A stretch of 64,000 bases of DNA from JBOZRQ01 sp050789255 (GCA_050789255.1 JBOZRQ010000007.1:62001-126000); one strand, 5' to 3'; positions 1 to 8,962 are shown, counted from the stretch's first letter. Made by a program: numbers and translations. Notes: generated by a model from the sequence alone, not told the origin.

Positions 1-93
1 ACCAGAAGCGGTTCAGCGGCATTCCGAGCCCTCCCCCGACACCCCATCACCCTTAGGAATTCGCCTGGAGGAGAGCATAACCCTTCCCAGTTC

Positions 94-1239
94 CTAGTGG
101 CGCGGCTCGGGCTTGAACTCGGCCTCCGAAACTCCACCAACGCCCTCCTCATGCCATCCCCGGGCCAGCTCCTCCTCTATGGTCGGCCCACGAAAGGTCA
201 TCATCTCCCGCAAGTCGCCCAGCATGGCCCGGGGGACTGGCATGTCCATCATGGTCTTTAGCCCGGCGCCGGACTGCAGCACAGCCGGAACCATGTTAAC
301 CGCCAGGGCGATGGCGCCCTTGTCAGCCGGAATGGATTCCTCCAGTGAGATCTTGATCCTCGGCTCTCCCTCGATCTCAATCAGGTCCCCGGCCTCCACG
401 AATTCCGCCTCAGGCACCACCTGCAGGGGGTTCTCCAGGAGAATGCGCGGGCGCCCGTCGACATAGCCGACCGCGGTGTAGAGGCACCCAGCCACCTGCC
501 CGGGCTGCACCCGAATGTGCGGCGTCTCACGCCGGTTCTGTGCAAGGATGGGCTGCCGGGACTCCGTCACATCGTCGAGCTTCCAGCCCAGGGCGTCGGC
601 AATGAGGCGGATCGACTGCTCCAGGCCCACCGGGGTTACCAGCGTGCCGCGCTCCAACCCGTCCACGTACTTGGAGGGAGAGAGCCCGATGCCCCGGGTC
701 TTGAGGGCGCCGGCGTCCAGGTGGGACAGGTCCGTCATGCGGGAGGCGCGAATGCGCTCAATGTCGAAACAACAGCCCGACAAAGCAACCACCAGGGTGT
801 CCAGCACAAAACCTGGGTTCACCCCGGTCCCCAGCACGGTCACGCCGTGGGCGTGGGCCAGTTCGTCCAGCTTCTCCGCCAGCCCCGTGTCGCCCGCCCA
901 CGGGTAGGTCATCTCCTCGGCGAGGCAGATCACATTGGACCCGGCCTCCATGGCCTGAAGGACCTTGGGCGCCACCTCGCCGAACCGCGAGCCCGCACTA
1001 ATGAAGGTAATGTCAGGTCGCGCCCGACCCAGCACCATTTCCGGGTCGCCGTTCACGACCACCCCGGTGCGATCACCGAATCCGAAGAGGTCGCCCAGGT
1101 CCTTGCCTACCAGGGTTCCCTCATCATCGATCGCCCCGACCGAGGTCATGCCGGACCGCCGCGAAACCAGCCGGGCAATGCCCACGCCCACCGGCCCAAG
1201 CCCCCAGTGGACCACTCGCACAGGGTTGAAAGCATCCAC
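94..1239 (-). CDS. 2,4-diaminopentanoate dehydrogenase-like oxidoreductase
   Basis: A 381-residue NAD(P)-dependent oxidoreductase of the dihydrodipicolinate-reductase-fold group, closest in feel to 2,4-diaminopentanoate dehydrogenase (Ord) of ornithine fermentation. The N-terminus has a Rossmann nucleotide-binding stretch (VRVVHWGLGPVGVGIARLV), followed by GAIDDEGTLVGKDLGDLFG, which is typical of Ord-like proteins. The open frame runs upstream to 1314, but GGAGGTG sits just before a GTG at 1239, so I chose that start; the upstream residues do not look conserved. It stands alone, divergent from the sigma factor gene, with no other ornithine-degradation genes nearby. The substrate is therefore uncertain. 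Confidence 0.75.
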   Translation of the reverse strand: MDAFNPVRVVHWGLGPVGVGIARLVSRRSGMTSVGAIDDEGTLVGKDLGDLFGFGDRTGVVVNGDPEMVLGRARPDITFISAGSRFGEVAPKVLQAMEAGSNVICLAEEMTYPWAGDTGLAEKLDELAHAHGVTVLGTGVNPGFVLDTLVVALSGCCFDIERIRASRMTDLSHLDAGALKTRGIGLSPSKYVDGLERGTLVTPVGLEQSIRLIADALGWKLDDVTESRQPILAQNRRETPHIRVQPGQVAGCLYTAVGYVDGRPRILLENPLQVVPEAEFVEAGDLIEIEGEPRIKISLEESIPADKGAIALAVNMVPAVLQSGAGLKTMMDMPVPRAMLGDLREMMTFRGPTIEEELARGWHEEGVGGVSEAEFKPEPRH

Positions 1240-1370
1240 GAAAAAACACCTCCGGGGCTGTATGATGCCCGATTCGGGTTGAACCGATTTGAGCACCCGA
1301 TCCGTATTCTTCATGAACAGCTATTTTCTAACCGAATACTTAGGCACGCGGCGGGAGGGAGACCAGTCGC

Positions 1371-1946
1371 ATGACCGACGACGAGCGGGTTGCGCGCGTG
1401 GCCCGGGGGGACAGGCGGGCCCTGGAACAGTTGTACGACCAGTATGAGCGGTTGGTTTACTCGTTCGCGCTCAAGATCATGGGGGACCCCCACCTGGCTG
1501 AGGAGGTCGTCCAGGACGTCTTCATGCGGGTCTGGACCCACGCAGCCAAGTACGACCGGGACCGTGGGCGGTTCTCGTCGTGGCTGATCAACATGACGCG
1601 CAACCTTGCCATCGACCGGCTGCGCTCTGCCCGCGCCCGCGGCATGCTATCCCTGGTCCGCCCCGACGACACCGAGCGGGAAGTGACCGACGCCGCTTTG
1701 CCGGACCTGGCCGACATGGCTGTAACCTCTATTCACGTTCGGGAGGCGTTGGCGGTTCTCTCGCCAGACCAGCGTGAGGCCCTGGACCTTGCGTATTGGT
1801 ATGGCTACACCCATTCCGAAATCGCGCGGCGCATCAAGGTGCCCCTGGGCACCGTGAAGAGCCGCCTGCATCACGCGCTCTTAAAGCTTCGCACAGCGCT
1901 TAACGCCGAAGGCAGAGGGGAGGAGATCAACCGTGGAAGCCGTTAA
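1371..1946 (+). CDS. ECF-type RNA polymerase sigma factor
   Basis: A 191-residue extracytoplasmic-function sigma-70 factor. Region 2 is visible at about residues 20-95 (LYDQYERLVYSFALKIMGD, VVQDVFMRVW, RFSSWLINMTRNLAIDRLR). Region 4 follows at about 125-180, with the helix-turn-helix YTHSEIARRIKVPLGTVKSR. The ATG is preceded by GGGAGGGAG. The downstream anti-sigma gene overlaps its 3' end by 14 bases, so the two are translationally coupled and probably form a regulator/antagonist pair. The signal sensed and the regulon cannot be read from the sequence. Confidence 0.93.
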   Translation: MTDDERVARVARGDRRALEQLYDQYERLVYSFALKIMGDPHLAEEVVQDVFMRVWTHAAKYDRDRGRFSSWLINMTRNLAIDRLRSARARGMLSLVRPDDTEREVTDAALPDLADMAVTSIHVREALAVLSPDQREALDLAYWYGYTHSEIARRIKVPLGTVKSRLHHALLKLRTALNAEGRGEEINRGSR

Positions 1947-2682
1947 CCGGTGTCCGGATGCGGAGCAGCTAAGCCTCCACGCACTCGGCTCCCTCGACAG
2001 CAACGAGCTTGCGGCGGTTGAACGCCACCTTGCCGTATGTCCCGGGTGCCGCCGCGAGCTGGAGGGCCTCACCGACACGCTCGCCTCCCTGGCCCTCCGC
2101 TCCCCGCTGCAGGCTCCGCCCGAAGGACTGAAAAGCCGGGTCATGGCTAGCATTGACAGCATGCAGCAACAGCCGGCGCCCCCCATGCGCTTGACCCGCC
2201 GCTGGACCACCTGGGGTGTTGCCGCCGTCGCTGCCGTCCTGGTTCTTGCCTTCGGGCTCTACAGCTACTCCGGCGACGTCTCAACCTACCGGGCCGTGCA
2301 GAAGGCCGTGGCCGACGCCAAACGGCAGGGCGCCCGCGTCGTTGCCCTGGAGGGCACAAAGGAGGCGCCCCGGGCCCAAGCGGAACTCTACGTGGTCGAC
2401 ATGAAGGGCGGCGCCCGGCGGGTCATCGTCACGGCGGAAGGGCTCACCAAGCCTACCGACAGTCAGGTTTACTGCCTCTGGCTGATCCAGAATGGTCAGC
2501 GCAGCGTCGGCGGCTGGATCACCGTCGATCGCCGTGGGCGCGGCGGCCTCATGTTCGACACCAACATCCCGTTCGACGCGGTCGGGGTGACGCTCGAGCC
2601 GGAACCTGAGTACTACGAGGACGACTACGGGCAAATGGTGCCAAGGGGTCCCAAGGTACTGGGCACATCGCAAAAAATCTGA
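1933..2682 (+). CDS. Zinc-finger anti-sigma factor (RskA-like)
   Basis: A 249-residue membrane-anchored anti-sigma factor for the overlapping ECF sigma gene. The N-terminal zinc-finger domain carries the signature H-x3-C-x2-C (RHLAVCPGC, residues about 32-40). One transmembrane helix follows at about 95-115 (WGVAAVAAVLVLAFGLYSY), then an extracytoplasmic C-terminal domain resembling the RskA C-terminal region (LYVVDMKGGARRVIV, YCLWLIQNGQR). It starts at GTG behind GGGGAGGAG. Release by regulated proteolysis is expected from the family but is not shown here. Confidence 0.9.
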   Translation: MEAVNRCPDAEQLSLHALGSLDSNELAAVERHLAVCPGCRRELEGLTDTLASLALRSPLQAPPEGLKSRVMASIDSMQQQPAPPMRLTRRWTTWGVAAVAAVLVLAFGLYSYSGDVSTYRAVQKAVADAKRQGARVVALEGTKEAPRAQAELYVVDMKGGARRVIVTAEGLTKPTDSQVYCLWLIQNGQRSVGGWITVDRRGRGGLMFDTNIPFDAVGVTLEPEPEYYEDDYGQMVPRGPKVLGTSQKI

Positions 2683-2690
2683 GGAAAAGA

Positions 2691-2720
2691 CCCCGGCACG
2701 GCTGACCGAGCCGGGGTTTT
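2691..2720 (+). terminator. Terminator after sigma/anti-sigma operon
   Basis: CCCCGGC at 2691-2697 pairs with GCCGGGG at 2710-2716 and is followed by TTTT. It lies 8 bases after the anti-sigma stop codon. Confidence 0.85.
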
Positions 2721-2815
2721 CGCGCGCTTTCACCTCACGGGTTCCAGAATAAAAACCACCCCGCCAACGGAAACTTTGCGATACAAGTTGATTCCTGCAG
2801 CGGGGAGATGACGTC

Positions 2816-4120
2816 ATGGCAATGATCGTGTTTCTCGTGGTATTGGCCCTGGTGTTCGCCGTGGTCTGGATCAACCTGGCCAAGAAGCCCGGCCCCCGGG
2901 CCAAGCTCGGACCGGACGGCACAAACGTACGGGAGCCGGAGACCTTCGTCGTCCACCATGAGGGGAAGGCCCAGGGGCTCGACATTGCCAACACGGCACT
3001 CAAGGAGCGGACCGAGGACCTTCGGAAAGACCTGCCCGGTGACACCCATAAGATCCAGACCCCGATTCCGGGCCGGGACATGATCCGCATGGATGCCCCG
3101 CCCTCCGACATCTCGAAATTCGGCAGTGAGAAGGTCGCCCCGGGCGCCGAACCCAAGGAAAAGGTCCTCACCGAGGGCCCGATCGGCAGCCGTCCGGGTA
3201 CGCCCGAGGAGCCGGGGAGCCCGTACGCCAAGGGGCGCCGTGTCACCGACGTCCACCGTGACATGGAGCTGGCGGCCGAAACGCTGCCGAACCTGGAGCC
3301 CGGCCGAAAGGGCGGGGTGGAGCGCAAACTCGCCGTGAGCCCCTCGACCACCGGCAAGGAGCCGGGGTACGGGCTGGGCAAAACGGGACCGGGTGACACC
3401 GACGGCGAGAGCGACGAACCCGGCGACGGCTTTCACGAGCAGCCCGAGGCCACCGATGAGCTTCCGGACATGCCAGAGGGCGACATGCCCACCGCCTCGG
3501 TGGAACGCGGTCGGGTCGTGCCCTTCACCAAGAAGGCGACCGGGACTCAGCCCAAGCCACCTGCCCGCGAGGCCCGGTTCCAGCCGGAGTCCTCCATGGC
3601 GAATGTCGAGTTCCGACCCGACCCGACCTTGGCGCAGGAGGCCTCGGAGGAACTGGCTTGGTCCGGCCTTCAAGAGGACCTTCCCATCCCGGAAGTCTAC
3701 GGCGAAGACAACATGGTCGCCATGGTCCGCAACCCGCGGTCCCTGTACGTTTACTGGGAGCGCAGCGGCTACGGCGACGAAAACCTGCGTAGCATGCTGG
3801 GCGCCGACTACGAGCGCTCCACGCCGTGCTTACGTGTCTTCGACGTCACCTCCGGGGCGCATCCGGGCCAACCCGGCGGGCAAAGTTTCACGATTACCGT
3901 GGGCGAGCACGACGATCACTGGTTCGTCAACGACGGCATTCAGCCCGGTCACCGGTATGTCGTCAGCTATGAGCGCCGCACGACTGACGGGCAGTTCTTC
4001 CTGATCAGCCACTCCGCTCCGGTCACCACCCCTCACGAAACTGCGGCTGAGCCGGCCAACCCGATCCAACAGCGATACGGCGGCCAGCCCGGACCCACGT
4101 CAGGGAGCATCTGGAGGTAA
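2816..4120 (+). CDS. DUF4912 domain protein with N-terminal membrane anchor
   Basis: A 434-residue protein of unknown function. One hydrophobic segment at residues 3-22 (IVFLVVLALVFAVVWI) anchors it. A long polar, proline- and charge-rich linker (about 25-290) follows. The C-terminal DUF4912 domain (about 295-410) is recognisable by VAMVRNPRSLYVYWERSG and the later HRYVVSYERRT. The ATG is preceded by GGGGAG at a good distance. It ends 9 bases before the GH57 gene, so the two are probably co-transcribed. DUF4912 proteins often sit next to GH57 and glycosyltransferase genes, which suggests a role with a cell-associated glycan, but the function is unknown. Confidence 0.8.
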   Translation: MAMIVFLVVLALVFAVVWINLAKKPGPRAKLGPDGTNVREPETFVVHHEGKAQGLDIANTALKERTEDLRKDLPGDTHKIQTPIPGRDMIRMDAPPSDISKFGSEKVAPGAEPKEKVLTEGPIGSRPGTPEEPGSPYAKGRRVTDVHRDMELAAETLPNLEPGRKGGVERKLAVSPSTTGKEPGYGLGKTGPGDTDGESDEPGDGFHEQPEATDELPDMPEGDMPTASVERGRVVPFTKKATGTQPKPPAREARFQPESSMANVEFRPDPTLAQEASEELAWSGLQEDLPIPEVYGEDNMVAMVRNPRSLYVYWERSGYGDENLRSMLGADYERSTPCLRVFDVTSGAHPGQPGGQSFTITVGEHDDHWFVNDGIQPGHRYVVSYERRTTDGQFFLISHSAPVTTPHETAAEPANPIQQRYGGQPGPTSGSIWR

Positions 4121-4129
4121 GTCCGCAGC

Positions 4130-5722
4130 ATGTCCCTGGGCTACACCGCTCTGGTCCTGCACGCACACCTGCCCTTCGTCCGACATCCTGAGCACGAGGA
4201 GTTCATTGAAGAGCGCTGGCTCTTTGAGGCCGTAGCAGAGTGCTACCTGCCCCTCCTCGACGTTCTGGAGCGGCTTCAGACCGATCGAATACCGTTTCGC
4301 ATCACCGTCTCCTTCAGCCCCACGCTTATGGCCATGCTGGATGACCCCCTGCTCCGCCACCGCTGCAAGCGCTTCCTCGAAGCATGCGTGGAGGTGGCGG
4401 AGCGTGAGGTCGCCTTTACGGTGGGGCGCTCCGAAGAGCCGGTAGCCCACTTCTACCGCCACTGGTTCCGCAGGCTCCTTCGCCTGTACACCGCCACGTA
4501 TCGGCAGGACATCCTCGGCGCCTTCCATAGCCTGGCCAAGGCTGGCTACGTCGACCTGATCACCTGTGGTGCCACCCATGGCTTCTTGCCGCTGCTCCAA
4601 CACCGGCCCGAGGCCGTGCGAGCCCAAATCCTGATCGCCGTCCAGGAGTTTCGCCGGCGCTTCGGGCACCCGCCCCGGGGCTTCTGGCTGCCAGAGTGCG
4701 GCTACTTCCCCGGCGTCGACCAGTTACTACGAGAGGCAGGCGTGCAGTATTGCTTCGTGGAGACCCATGCGATCATGCACGCCCGGCCGGGCGCTCCCCG
4801 GGGCACCTTTGCCCATGGCTGGACGCCGGGCGGTGTTGCCGTCTTCGGCCGTGACGCCATATCTTCCAAGCAGGTCTGGAGCTCCCGCGAGGGCTACCCC
4901 GGCGACAGCGCCTACCGAGATTTCTACCGGGACATCGGCTTCGAGCGCGACCCGGCTCACCTCGGGCGGCTGCAAGGCCCGGGCGGTATACGCATCTTCT
5001 CGGGTCTCAAGTACCACAGAATCACCGGCCCTACCGACCACAAGGACCTCTACGACCGGTGGGCCGCGGAACAAACAGCCATCCGTCATGCGGGCCACTT
5101 CGTAAGCAGCCGGGCCCGGCAGGTGGCGGAGGTGCGCGGGCTCCTGCCAGCCGGTCCGCCTCCGCTGATCGTAGCCCCTTATGATGCCGAGCTGTTTGGC
5201 CACTGGTGGTTCGAGGGACCCTATTTCCTCGAACAGGTGGCACGCCATGCCGCCAGCCATAACGGGGTAAAGTTCATCACCCCCGCAGACTACCTCGATA
5301 TGCACCCCGAGGGGCAGGGTGAGCTCGTGCCCGCCTACTCGTCTTGGGGCAACGAGGGCTATGCTGACTTCTGGTGTGACGGCAGCAACCACTGGATGTA
5401 CCGGCACCTTTATGGCACCGCCGGCTGCATGGCCCGGCTGGCCCGCAGCCACGCTTCTGCTCCGGAACACCTGCACCGTGCGCTGAACCAGGCCGCCCGT
5501 GAGCTCCTGCTCGCTCAGGCCAGCGATTGGGCCTTCCTCATTCGGGCCGGAACCGCCGCCGACTACGCTCGCCGCCGCTTCCTGGCTCATGTGGGCCGGT
5601 TCAACCGAATTGCGGATGATCTCTCTCGGGGTGACGTGCCCGACCCGCACTGGCTTTCCCAGGTGGAGGCCGCCGACAACCTCTTTCCGGAACTCGACTT
5701 CCGGGTATACGCCCACAGTTGA
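4130..5722 (+). CDS. GH57 1,4-alpha-glucan branching enzyme-like protein
   Basis: A 530-residue glycoside hydrolase family 57 protein of the branching-enzyme subgroup, expected to remodel alpha-1,4-glucan. Visible motifs are HAHLPFVRHP at the N-terminus, GFWLPECGYFPG with the probable nucleophile Glu189, and APYDAELFGHWWFEGP with the probable acid/base Asp352. The C-terminal helical region (about 420-525) and the length fit the 500-560 residues usual for this subgroup. It lies directly downstream of the DUF4912 gene. A nucleotidyltransferase and a GT4 glycosyltransferase follow a few kilobases later, supporting a glucan context. The exact activity (branching or hydrolysis) cannot be proved by motif. 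Confidence 0.88.
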   Translation: MSLGYTALVLHAHLPFVRHPEHEEFIEERWLFEAVAECYLPLLDVLERLQTDRIPFRITVSFSPTLMAMLDDPLLRHRCKRFLEACVEVAEREVAFTVGRSEEPVAHFYRHWFRRLLRLYTATYRQDILGAFHSLAKAGYVDLITCGATHGFLPLLQHRPEAVRAQILIAVQEFRRRFGHPPRGFWLPECGYFPGVDQLLREAGVQYCFVETHAIMHARPGAPRGTFAHGWTPGGVAVFGRDAISSKQVWSSREGYPGDSAYRDFYRDIGFERDPAHLGRLQGPGGIRIFSGLKYHRITGPTDHKDLYDRWAAEQTAIRHAGHFVSSRARQVAEVRGLLPAGPPPLIVAPYDAELFGHWWFEGPYFLEQVARHAASHNGVKFITPADYLDMHPEGQGELVPAYSSWGNEGYADFWCDGSNHWMYRHLYGTAGCMARLARSHASAPEHLHRALNQAARELLLAQASDWAFLIRAGTAADYARRRFLAHVGRFNRIADDLSRGDVPDPHWLSQVEAADNLFPELDFRVYAHS

Positions 5723-5855
5723 CTTCACTGAGGGAAAAGACCTCTCTGGCTATCGCGGGTCCCGAACTTTCGGACACGGGATACGTGTTTTCAAGTAGAA
5801 CGCACTGTTTGAGGAGGCCGGAGCAAGGCTAGCCCTTCGGTCGCCTCATGAAAGG

Positions 5856-5883
5856 AAGGCAGCGCCGCAAGGCGCTGCCTTTC
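5856..5883 (+). terminator. Hairpin terminator before lipoprotein gene
   Basis: A perfect 11-bp stem, AAGGCAGCGCC at 5856-5866 with GGCGCTGCCTT at 5871-5881, closes on a GCAA tetraloop. The U run is short (TTT), so termination may be partial. Confidence 0.65.
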
Positions 5884-5908
5884 AAGAATGCAGCGAATGT
5901 ATTAGAAT
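5880..5908 (+). promoter_or_regulatory. Candidate sigma-A promoter for lipoprotein gene
   Basis: TTTCAA at 5880-5885 and TAGAAT at 5903-5908 are separated by 17 bases. The -35 is a poor match, so this is tentative. It overlaps the 3' end of the upstream hairpin. Confidence 0.4.
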
Positions 5909-5943
5909 AAACGGTAGCCGTTCCGCGTGGGGGGAGAGCCGTT

Positions 5944-6387
5944 TTGAGAACAGGATCTCGCTGGGCCATGACCCTGGTCATGTCGATGGTTCTATTGGTG
6001 CTCGCCGCTTGCTCCTCTCAGCCCAAAGGGCCTGCCGCCCCGAAGCTGACGGACGAACAGGCGATTGATCTCCTTTGGAAGTACGAACAAGCTGTGGCTT
6101 TCAAGCTAAGCGACCCAAACCTGTACGTTACGGGGACCGAAAAGAAGTGGCTCGACCAGTACCTGGCCGACCGCGAGGCAAAAAAGCCGGCCTATTTGGA
6201 CTGGACCACCAACAATGCGGTGATTCAAATCGCCAAGCAGGACAATAAGGAGACCATCGCTTCCTCCACGTTCAGCTCCCAAGGCACCCAGTACACGGTG
6301 CAGTTCAAGCTGGTGCCCGTAGAGGGCGCCTGGAAGATTGAAAACCACCAGACCCTTGAAGGCAAGTGGTGGGCGCCCGCCAAGTAA
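5944..6387 (+). CDS. Putative lipoprotein of unknown function
   Basis: A 147-residue secreted lipoprotein. The N-terminus is a type II signal peptide: basic MRTGSR, hydrophobic MTLVMSMVLLVLAA, then Cys23 in the lipobox LAAC. The mature part (SSQPKGPAAPKLTDEQAI onward) has no motif I recognise; it is a small mixed-charge domain ending GAWKIENHQTLEGKWW. The start is TTG at 5944, preceded by GGGGGGAG. It is monocistronic between two hairpin terminators. Confidence 0.8.
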   Translation: MRTGSRWAMTLVMSMVLLVLAACSSQPKGPAAPKLTDEQAIDLLWKYEQAVAFKLSDPNLYVTGTEKKWLDQYLADREAKKPAYLDWTTNNAVIQIAKQDNKETIASSTFSSQGTQYTVQFKLVPVEGAWKIENHQTLEGKWWAPAK

Positions 6388-6401
6388 CCTGACCACATGA
6401 A

Positions 6402-6434
6402 CCTCCCCTGTCAAACAAGGCAGGGGAGGTTTTT
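6402..6434 (+). terminator. Terminator after lipoprotein gene
   Basis: CCTCCCCTG at 6402-6410 pairs perfectly with CAGGGGAGG at 6421-6429, followed by TTTTT. Confidence 0.92.
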
Positions 6435-6486
6435 CGCATGAGTTGAACTAAGAGATGCCCTCGCAGCCTCCGTCGTCGCCAAACAA

Positions 6487-6524
6487 CCAAAAGGCGCCGC
6501 CCCCAGCGATGGGAGCGGCGCCTT
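6487..6524 (-). terminator. Terminator after leuB
   Basis: On the minus strand a perfect 10-bp stem (6515-6524 with 6491-6500) is followed by TTTTGG. It begins 7 bases after the leuB stop. Confidence 0.88.
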
Positions 6525-6530
6525 CACCCT

Positions 6531-7634
6531 TTAGATCCGCTTCATTATCTCGTCGCCCATGGACCTGGTGCCCAGCACCGTGGTGCCCGGCGACCTGGTG
6601 TCGCCAGTGCGGTACCCGGCCTCCAGCACGGCCTTCACGGCGCTCTCAATCGCCGTGGCGGCCTCCGCCTGACCAAGCGAATACCGGAGCATCATGGCAC
6701 CGCTCAGCAGGGCAGCCAGGGGGTTGGCAACGCCCTTGCCGGCAATGTCGGGCGCCGACCCGTGAATCGGCTCATAGAAGCCCTTCGGCAGCCCGGCGCT
6801 GTTGAGCACCGAGCCCAGCGAGGCCGACGGCAGCAGCCCGATCGAACCCGTCAGCATGGCGGCCTCATCGGACAGGAAGTCGCCAAACAGGTTAGAGGCC
6901 AGCATCACGTCAAAGTCGCCCGGGCGCCGCAGGATCTGCATCGCGGCGTTGTCCGCCAGCAGGTGCTCCACGCGCACCTCAGGGAACTCCTTGGCTACCT
7001 CGTCCACCACCTGGCGCCACAGCTTGCCCGACTCCATCACGTTCGCCTTGTCCACCGAGGTGACCAGCTTGCGCCGACCCATGGCGGCCTGGAAGCCCAG
7101 GCGGGCGATCCGTTCAATCTCCTTGTCCGTGTATACCTCGGTGTTGATACCGCGGCGGGTGCCGTCCGCCAGGGTCTCGATTCCCCGGGGCTCGCCGAAG
7201 TAAATCCCGCCCACCAGCTCCCGGAAGATCACGAAGTCCACGCCGCCAGCGATGATCTCGTTCTTGAGCGGCGAGGCGTCCTTCAGGGACGGGTAGAGCA
7301 GGATTGGCCGCAGGTTGGCAAACAGGTCGTAGCGCTTCCGAATGGCCAGCAGGGCCGCCTCGGGACGCTTGTCCCAGCCCAGCTTATCGTACGCAGGGCC
7401 GCCCACGGCGCCGAAAAGAATCGCGTCAGCAGCGTCGCACAGGTCTCGCGTCGCATCCGGGAACGGCGTTCCGGTGGCGTCATAGGCTGCGCCACCCACC
7501 AGGCCGGTCTGGAACTCCAGCGCGAAACCATATTTCCGGGCCACGGCGTGAAGGACGCGCTCTGCCTCTGCTACAACCTCAGGACCAATACCGTCACCAG
7601 GCAGGCTGGCGATCTTGTATATGTTCTGCGTCAT
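6531..7634 (-). CDS. leuB: 3-isopropylmalate dehydrogenase
   Basis: A 367-residue decarboxylating dehydrogenase of leucine biosynthesis that oxidises 3-isopropylmalate with NAD+. The N-terminal ASLPGDGIGPEVVAEAERVL, the substrate-site region ANLRPILLYPSLKDASPLK, FRELVGGIYFGEPRGI, and the cofactor region HGSAPDIAGKGVANPLAALL near the C-terminus are all typical. I chose the ATG at 7634 (MTQNIYKIASLPGDG) over the in-frame GTG at 7655, because GAGAGGG lies between them and nothing like an RBS precedes the upstream codon. No other leu genes are adjacent. Confidence 0.95.
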   Translation of the reverse strand: MTQNIYKIASLPGDGIGPEVVAEAERVLHAVARKYGFALEFQTGLVGGAAYDATGTPFPDATRDLCDAADAILFGAVGGPAYDKLGWDKRPEAALLAIRKRYDLFANLRPILLYPSLKDASPLKNEIIAGGVDFVIFRELVGGIYFGEPRGIETLADGTRRGINTEVYTDKEIERIARLGFQAAMGRRKLVTSVDKANVMESGKLWRQVVDEVAKEFPEVRVEHLLADNAAMQILRRPGDFDVMLASNLFGDFLSDEAAMLTGSIGLLPSASLGSVLNSAGLPKGFYEPIHGSAPDIAGKGVANPLAALLSGAMMLRYSLGQAEAATAIESAVKAVLEAGYRTGDTRSPGTTVLGTRSMGDEIMKRI

Positions 7635-7688
7635 CCTCGTACTGCACCCTCTCACGGATATTGGGAGGATTTTAGCACGCTAAATCAT

Positions 7689-8081
7689 TCAAGACAACCC
7701 TTTTTGCGCCGCCCGCCCAACGAAGCGTTCCAGGTTCACCACAAAACGCTCATGGGTGCCCTCACCAATCTTCTCCCGCTCGTCGTAGGCCTCCACGGTG
7801 AAGAGCAGCCGCTTCCCTTCGACTACGTCCAGCCGGGCCACGGCCCGCACCCCCATCCCCACCGGCGTGGCGGCGAGGTGCTTCACATTTAGCATGGTGC
7901 CCACCGTCGTCTCGCCGGCGCCCAAATGCGGCTGCACCGCCGAGTACGCAGCGTTCTCCATCAGGGCGATCATCATGGGGGTCGAGAAGACGTCAACGCC
8001 GCCGCTACCCACCGCCGAGGCCATGTTGGCGCTTGAAACGACCGTGCGGGCTTCAAAGGTCAACCCGGGCTGCAAACTCAC
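7689..8081 (-). CDS. FlK-like hotdog-fold thioesterase
   Basis: A 130-residue hotdog-fold protein resembling the fluoroacetyl-CoA thioesterase FlK and related small acyl-CoA thioesterases. The conserved features are LQPGLTFEARTVV, the helix FSTPMMIALMENAAYSAV with the usual active-site Glu-Asn, VGTMLNVKHLAATPVGM, and IGEGTHERFVV with a conserved His. The frame stays open to 8150, but GGGAGGG directly precedes the ATG at 8087, too close to use it. The GTG at 8081 has ideal spacing and gives the usual family length. The physiological substrate is unknown; a housekeeping acyl-CoA hydrolase is more likely than fluoroacetate resistance. Confidence 0.8.
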   Translation of the reverse strand: MSLQPGLTFEARTVVSSANMASAVGSGGVDVFSTPMMIALMENAAYSAVQPHLGAGETTVGTMLNVKHLAATPVGMGVRAVARLDVVEGKRLLFTVEAYDEREKIGEGTHERFVVNLERFVGRAAQKGLS

Positions 8082-8173
8082 CTGCATCCCTCCCGTGTCA
8101 GTGCGCGGGTCTTCTTCGTCCGAAAGATAGAATCCTGCCCCGGCAGGCACACTACAATGAACAGGGGGTGCGA

Positions 8174-8806
8174 GTGTACAAAATGGGCCACACGTTTGAT
8201 CCGGCCAAGAAGGGCGTGCTGCTCGCCGAGGAGAGGCGGGCCTGGAACAATCCCGATCAGATCCTCCAGTACCTCAACCTGGGCCAGTGCACCGTCATGG
8301 CCGACGTCGGTTGCGGCCCGGGGTGGTTCACCCTGGAGGCCGCCAACAAGATGCAGCCTGGCGGGCTCGTCTACGGTATCGATCTCAGCCAGGAAATGCT
8401 CGACGAGCTGGCTAAGCGGGCCAAGGAGGCCGGGCTGGAGAACGTCCACCCCGTTCTTGCTGAGGATGACGCCGAGTACCCGATTCCGACCGAGTCTGTC
8501 GATGTCATCCTGCTGGCAAACGTCTACCACGAAGTCGACCCCGGGTCGATGTTCATTGGGGAGATCAAACGCATCCTGAAGCCGGCCTCCACGCTCCTGG
8601 TCGTCGACTGGAAGGTGGAGCCGACGCCGGTGGGGCCGCCTCTGGAGGAGCGTGTGGACCAGCAGGATGTCACCGAAGAGTTCTATGCTAACGGCTTTAT
8701 TCTGGCCGGCACCTGCGATGTAGGACCGTACCACTATGGCCTGAAGTTCTATAAGGTCAAAGGCGCCGAGGAGCCGCACGATACCCTCAACAACGTAGTG
8801 CCTTGA
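8174..8806 (+). CDS. Class I SAM-dependent methyltransferase
   Basis: A 210-residue methyltransferase of the UbiE/Methyltransf_11 type. SAM motif I is VMADVGCGPGWFTLEAA (about residues 40-56), the acidic loop GIDLSQEMLDELAKRA follows, then VDVILLANVYHEV and LLVVDWKVEPTPVGPPLEERV. The start is probably GTG at 8174, five bases after AGGGGG; the ATG at 8183 is the alternative. It is divergent from the thioesterase gene, with about 90 bases between. Family members often methylate small molecules or arsenite, but no substrate can be assigned. The cysteines of arsenite methyltransferases are not evident. Confidence 0.82.
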   Translation: MYKMGHTFDPAKKGVLLAEERRAWNNPDQILQYLNLGQCTVMADVGCGPGWFTLEAANKMQPGGLVYGIDLSQEMLDELAKRAKEAGLENVHPVLAEDDAEYPIPTESVDVILLANVYHEVDPGSMFIGEIKRILKPASTLLVVDWKVEPTPVGPPLEERVDQQDVTEEFYANGFILAGTCDVGPYHYGLKFYKVKGAEEPHDTLNNVVP

Positions 8807-8807
8807 A

Positions 8808-8841
8808 GTCGGGGGGAGGTAGAGCGCCACCTCCCCCCGAC
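8808..8841 (+). terminator. Perfect 13-bp hairpin after methyltransferase gene
   Basis: GTCGGGGGGAGGT at 8808-8820 and ACCTCCCCCCGAC at 8829-8841 form a very stable stem right after the stop codon. No T tract follows, so it may act as an RNA stabiliser or need other factors rather than be a classical terminator. Confidence 0.5.
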
Positions 8842-8938
8842 ACCCCCCACGCCCCTGGAACGCCCCGTCGCCGATCGTGCCGCACCTGTCGCCACGACCG
8901 GCTCTGCTCCCGGTTGAGCATAGGGCCAAAGTCGAGAG

Positions 8939-8958
8939 AGCCCAGCACCAGCTGGGCT
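8939..8958 (-). terminator. Weak hairpin after nucleotidyltransferase gene
   Basis: AGCCCAGC and GCTGGGCT form an 8-bp stem with a 4-base loop just after the stop of the minus-strand gene. The bases after the stem are not T-rich. Confidence 0.45.
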
Positions 8959-8962
8959 CCTC

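Noticed and set aside
1240..1314. N-terminal extension of the dehydrogenase gene up to 1314
   Set aside because: A GGAGGTG directly before GTG 1239 and the start of the nucleotide-binding fold right after it show that the extra 25 codons are not translated.
7689..8081. Fluoroacetate resistance function for the FlK-like gene
   Set aside because: The motifs only support a small hotdog-fold thioesterase; no fluorometabolite genes are nearby.
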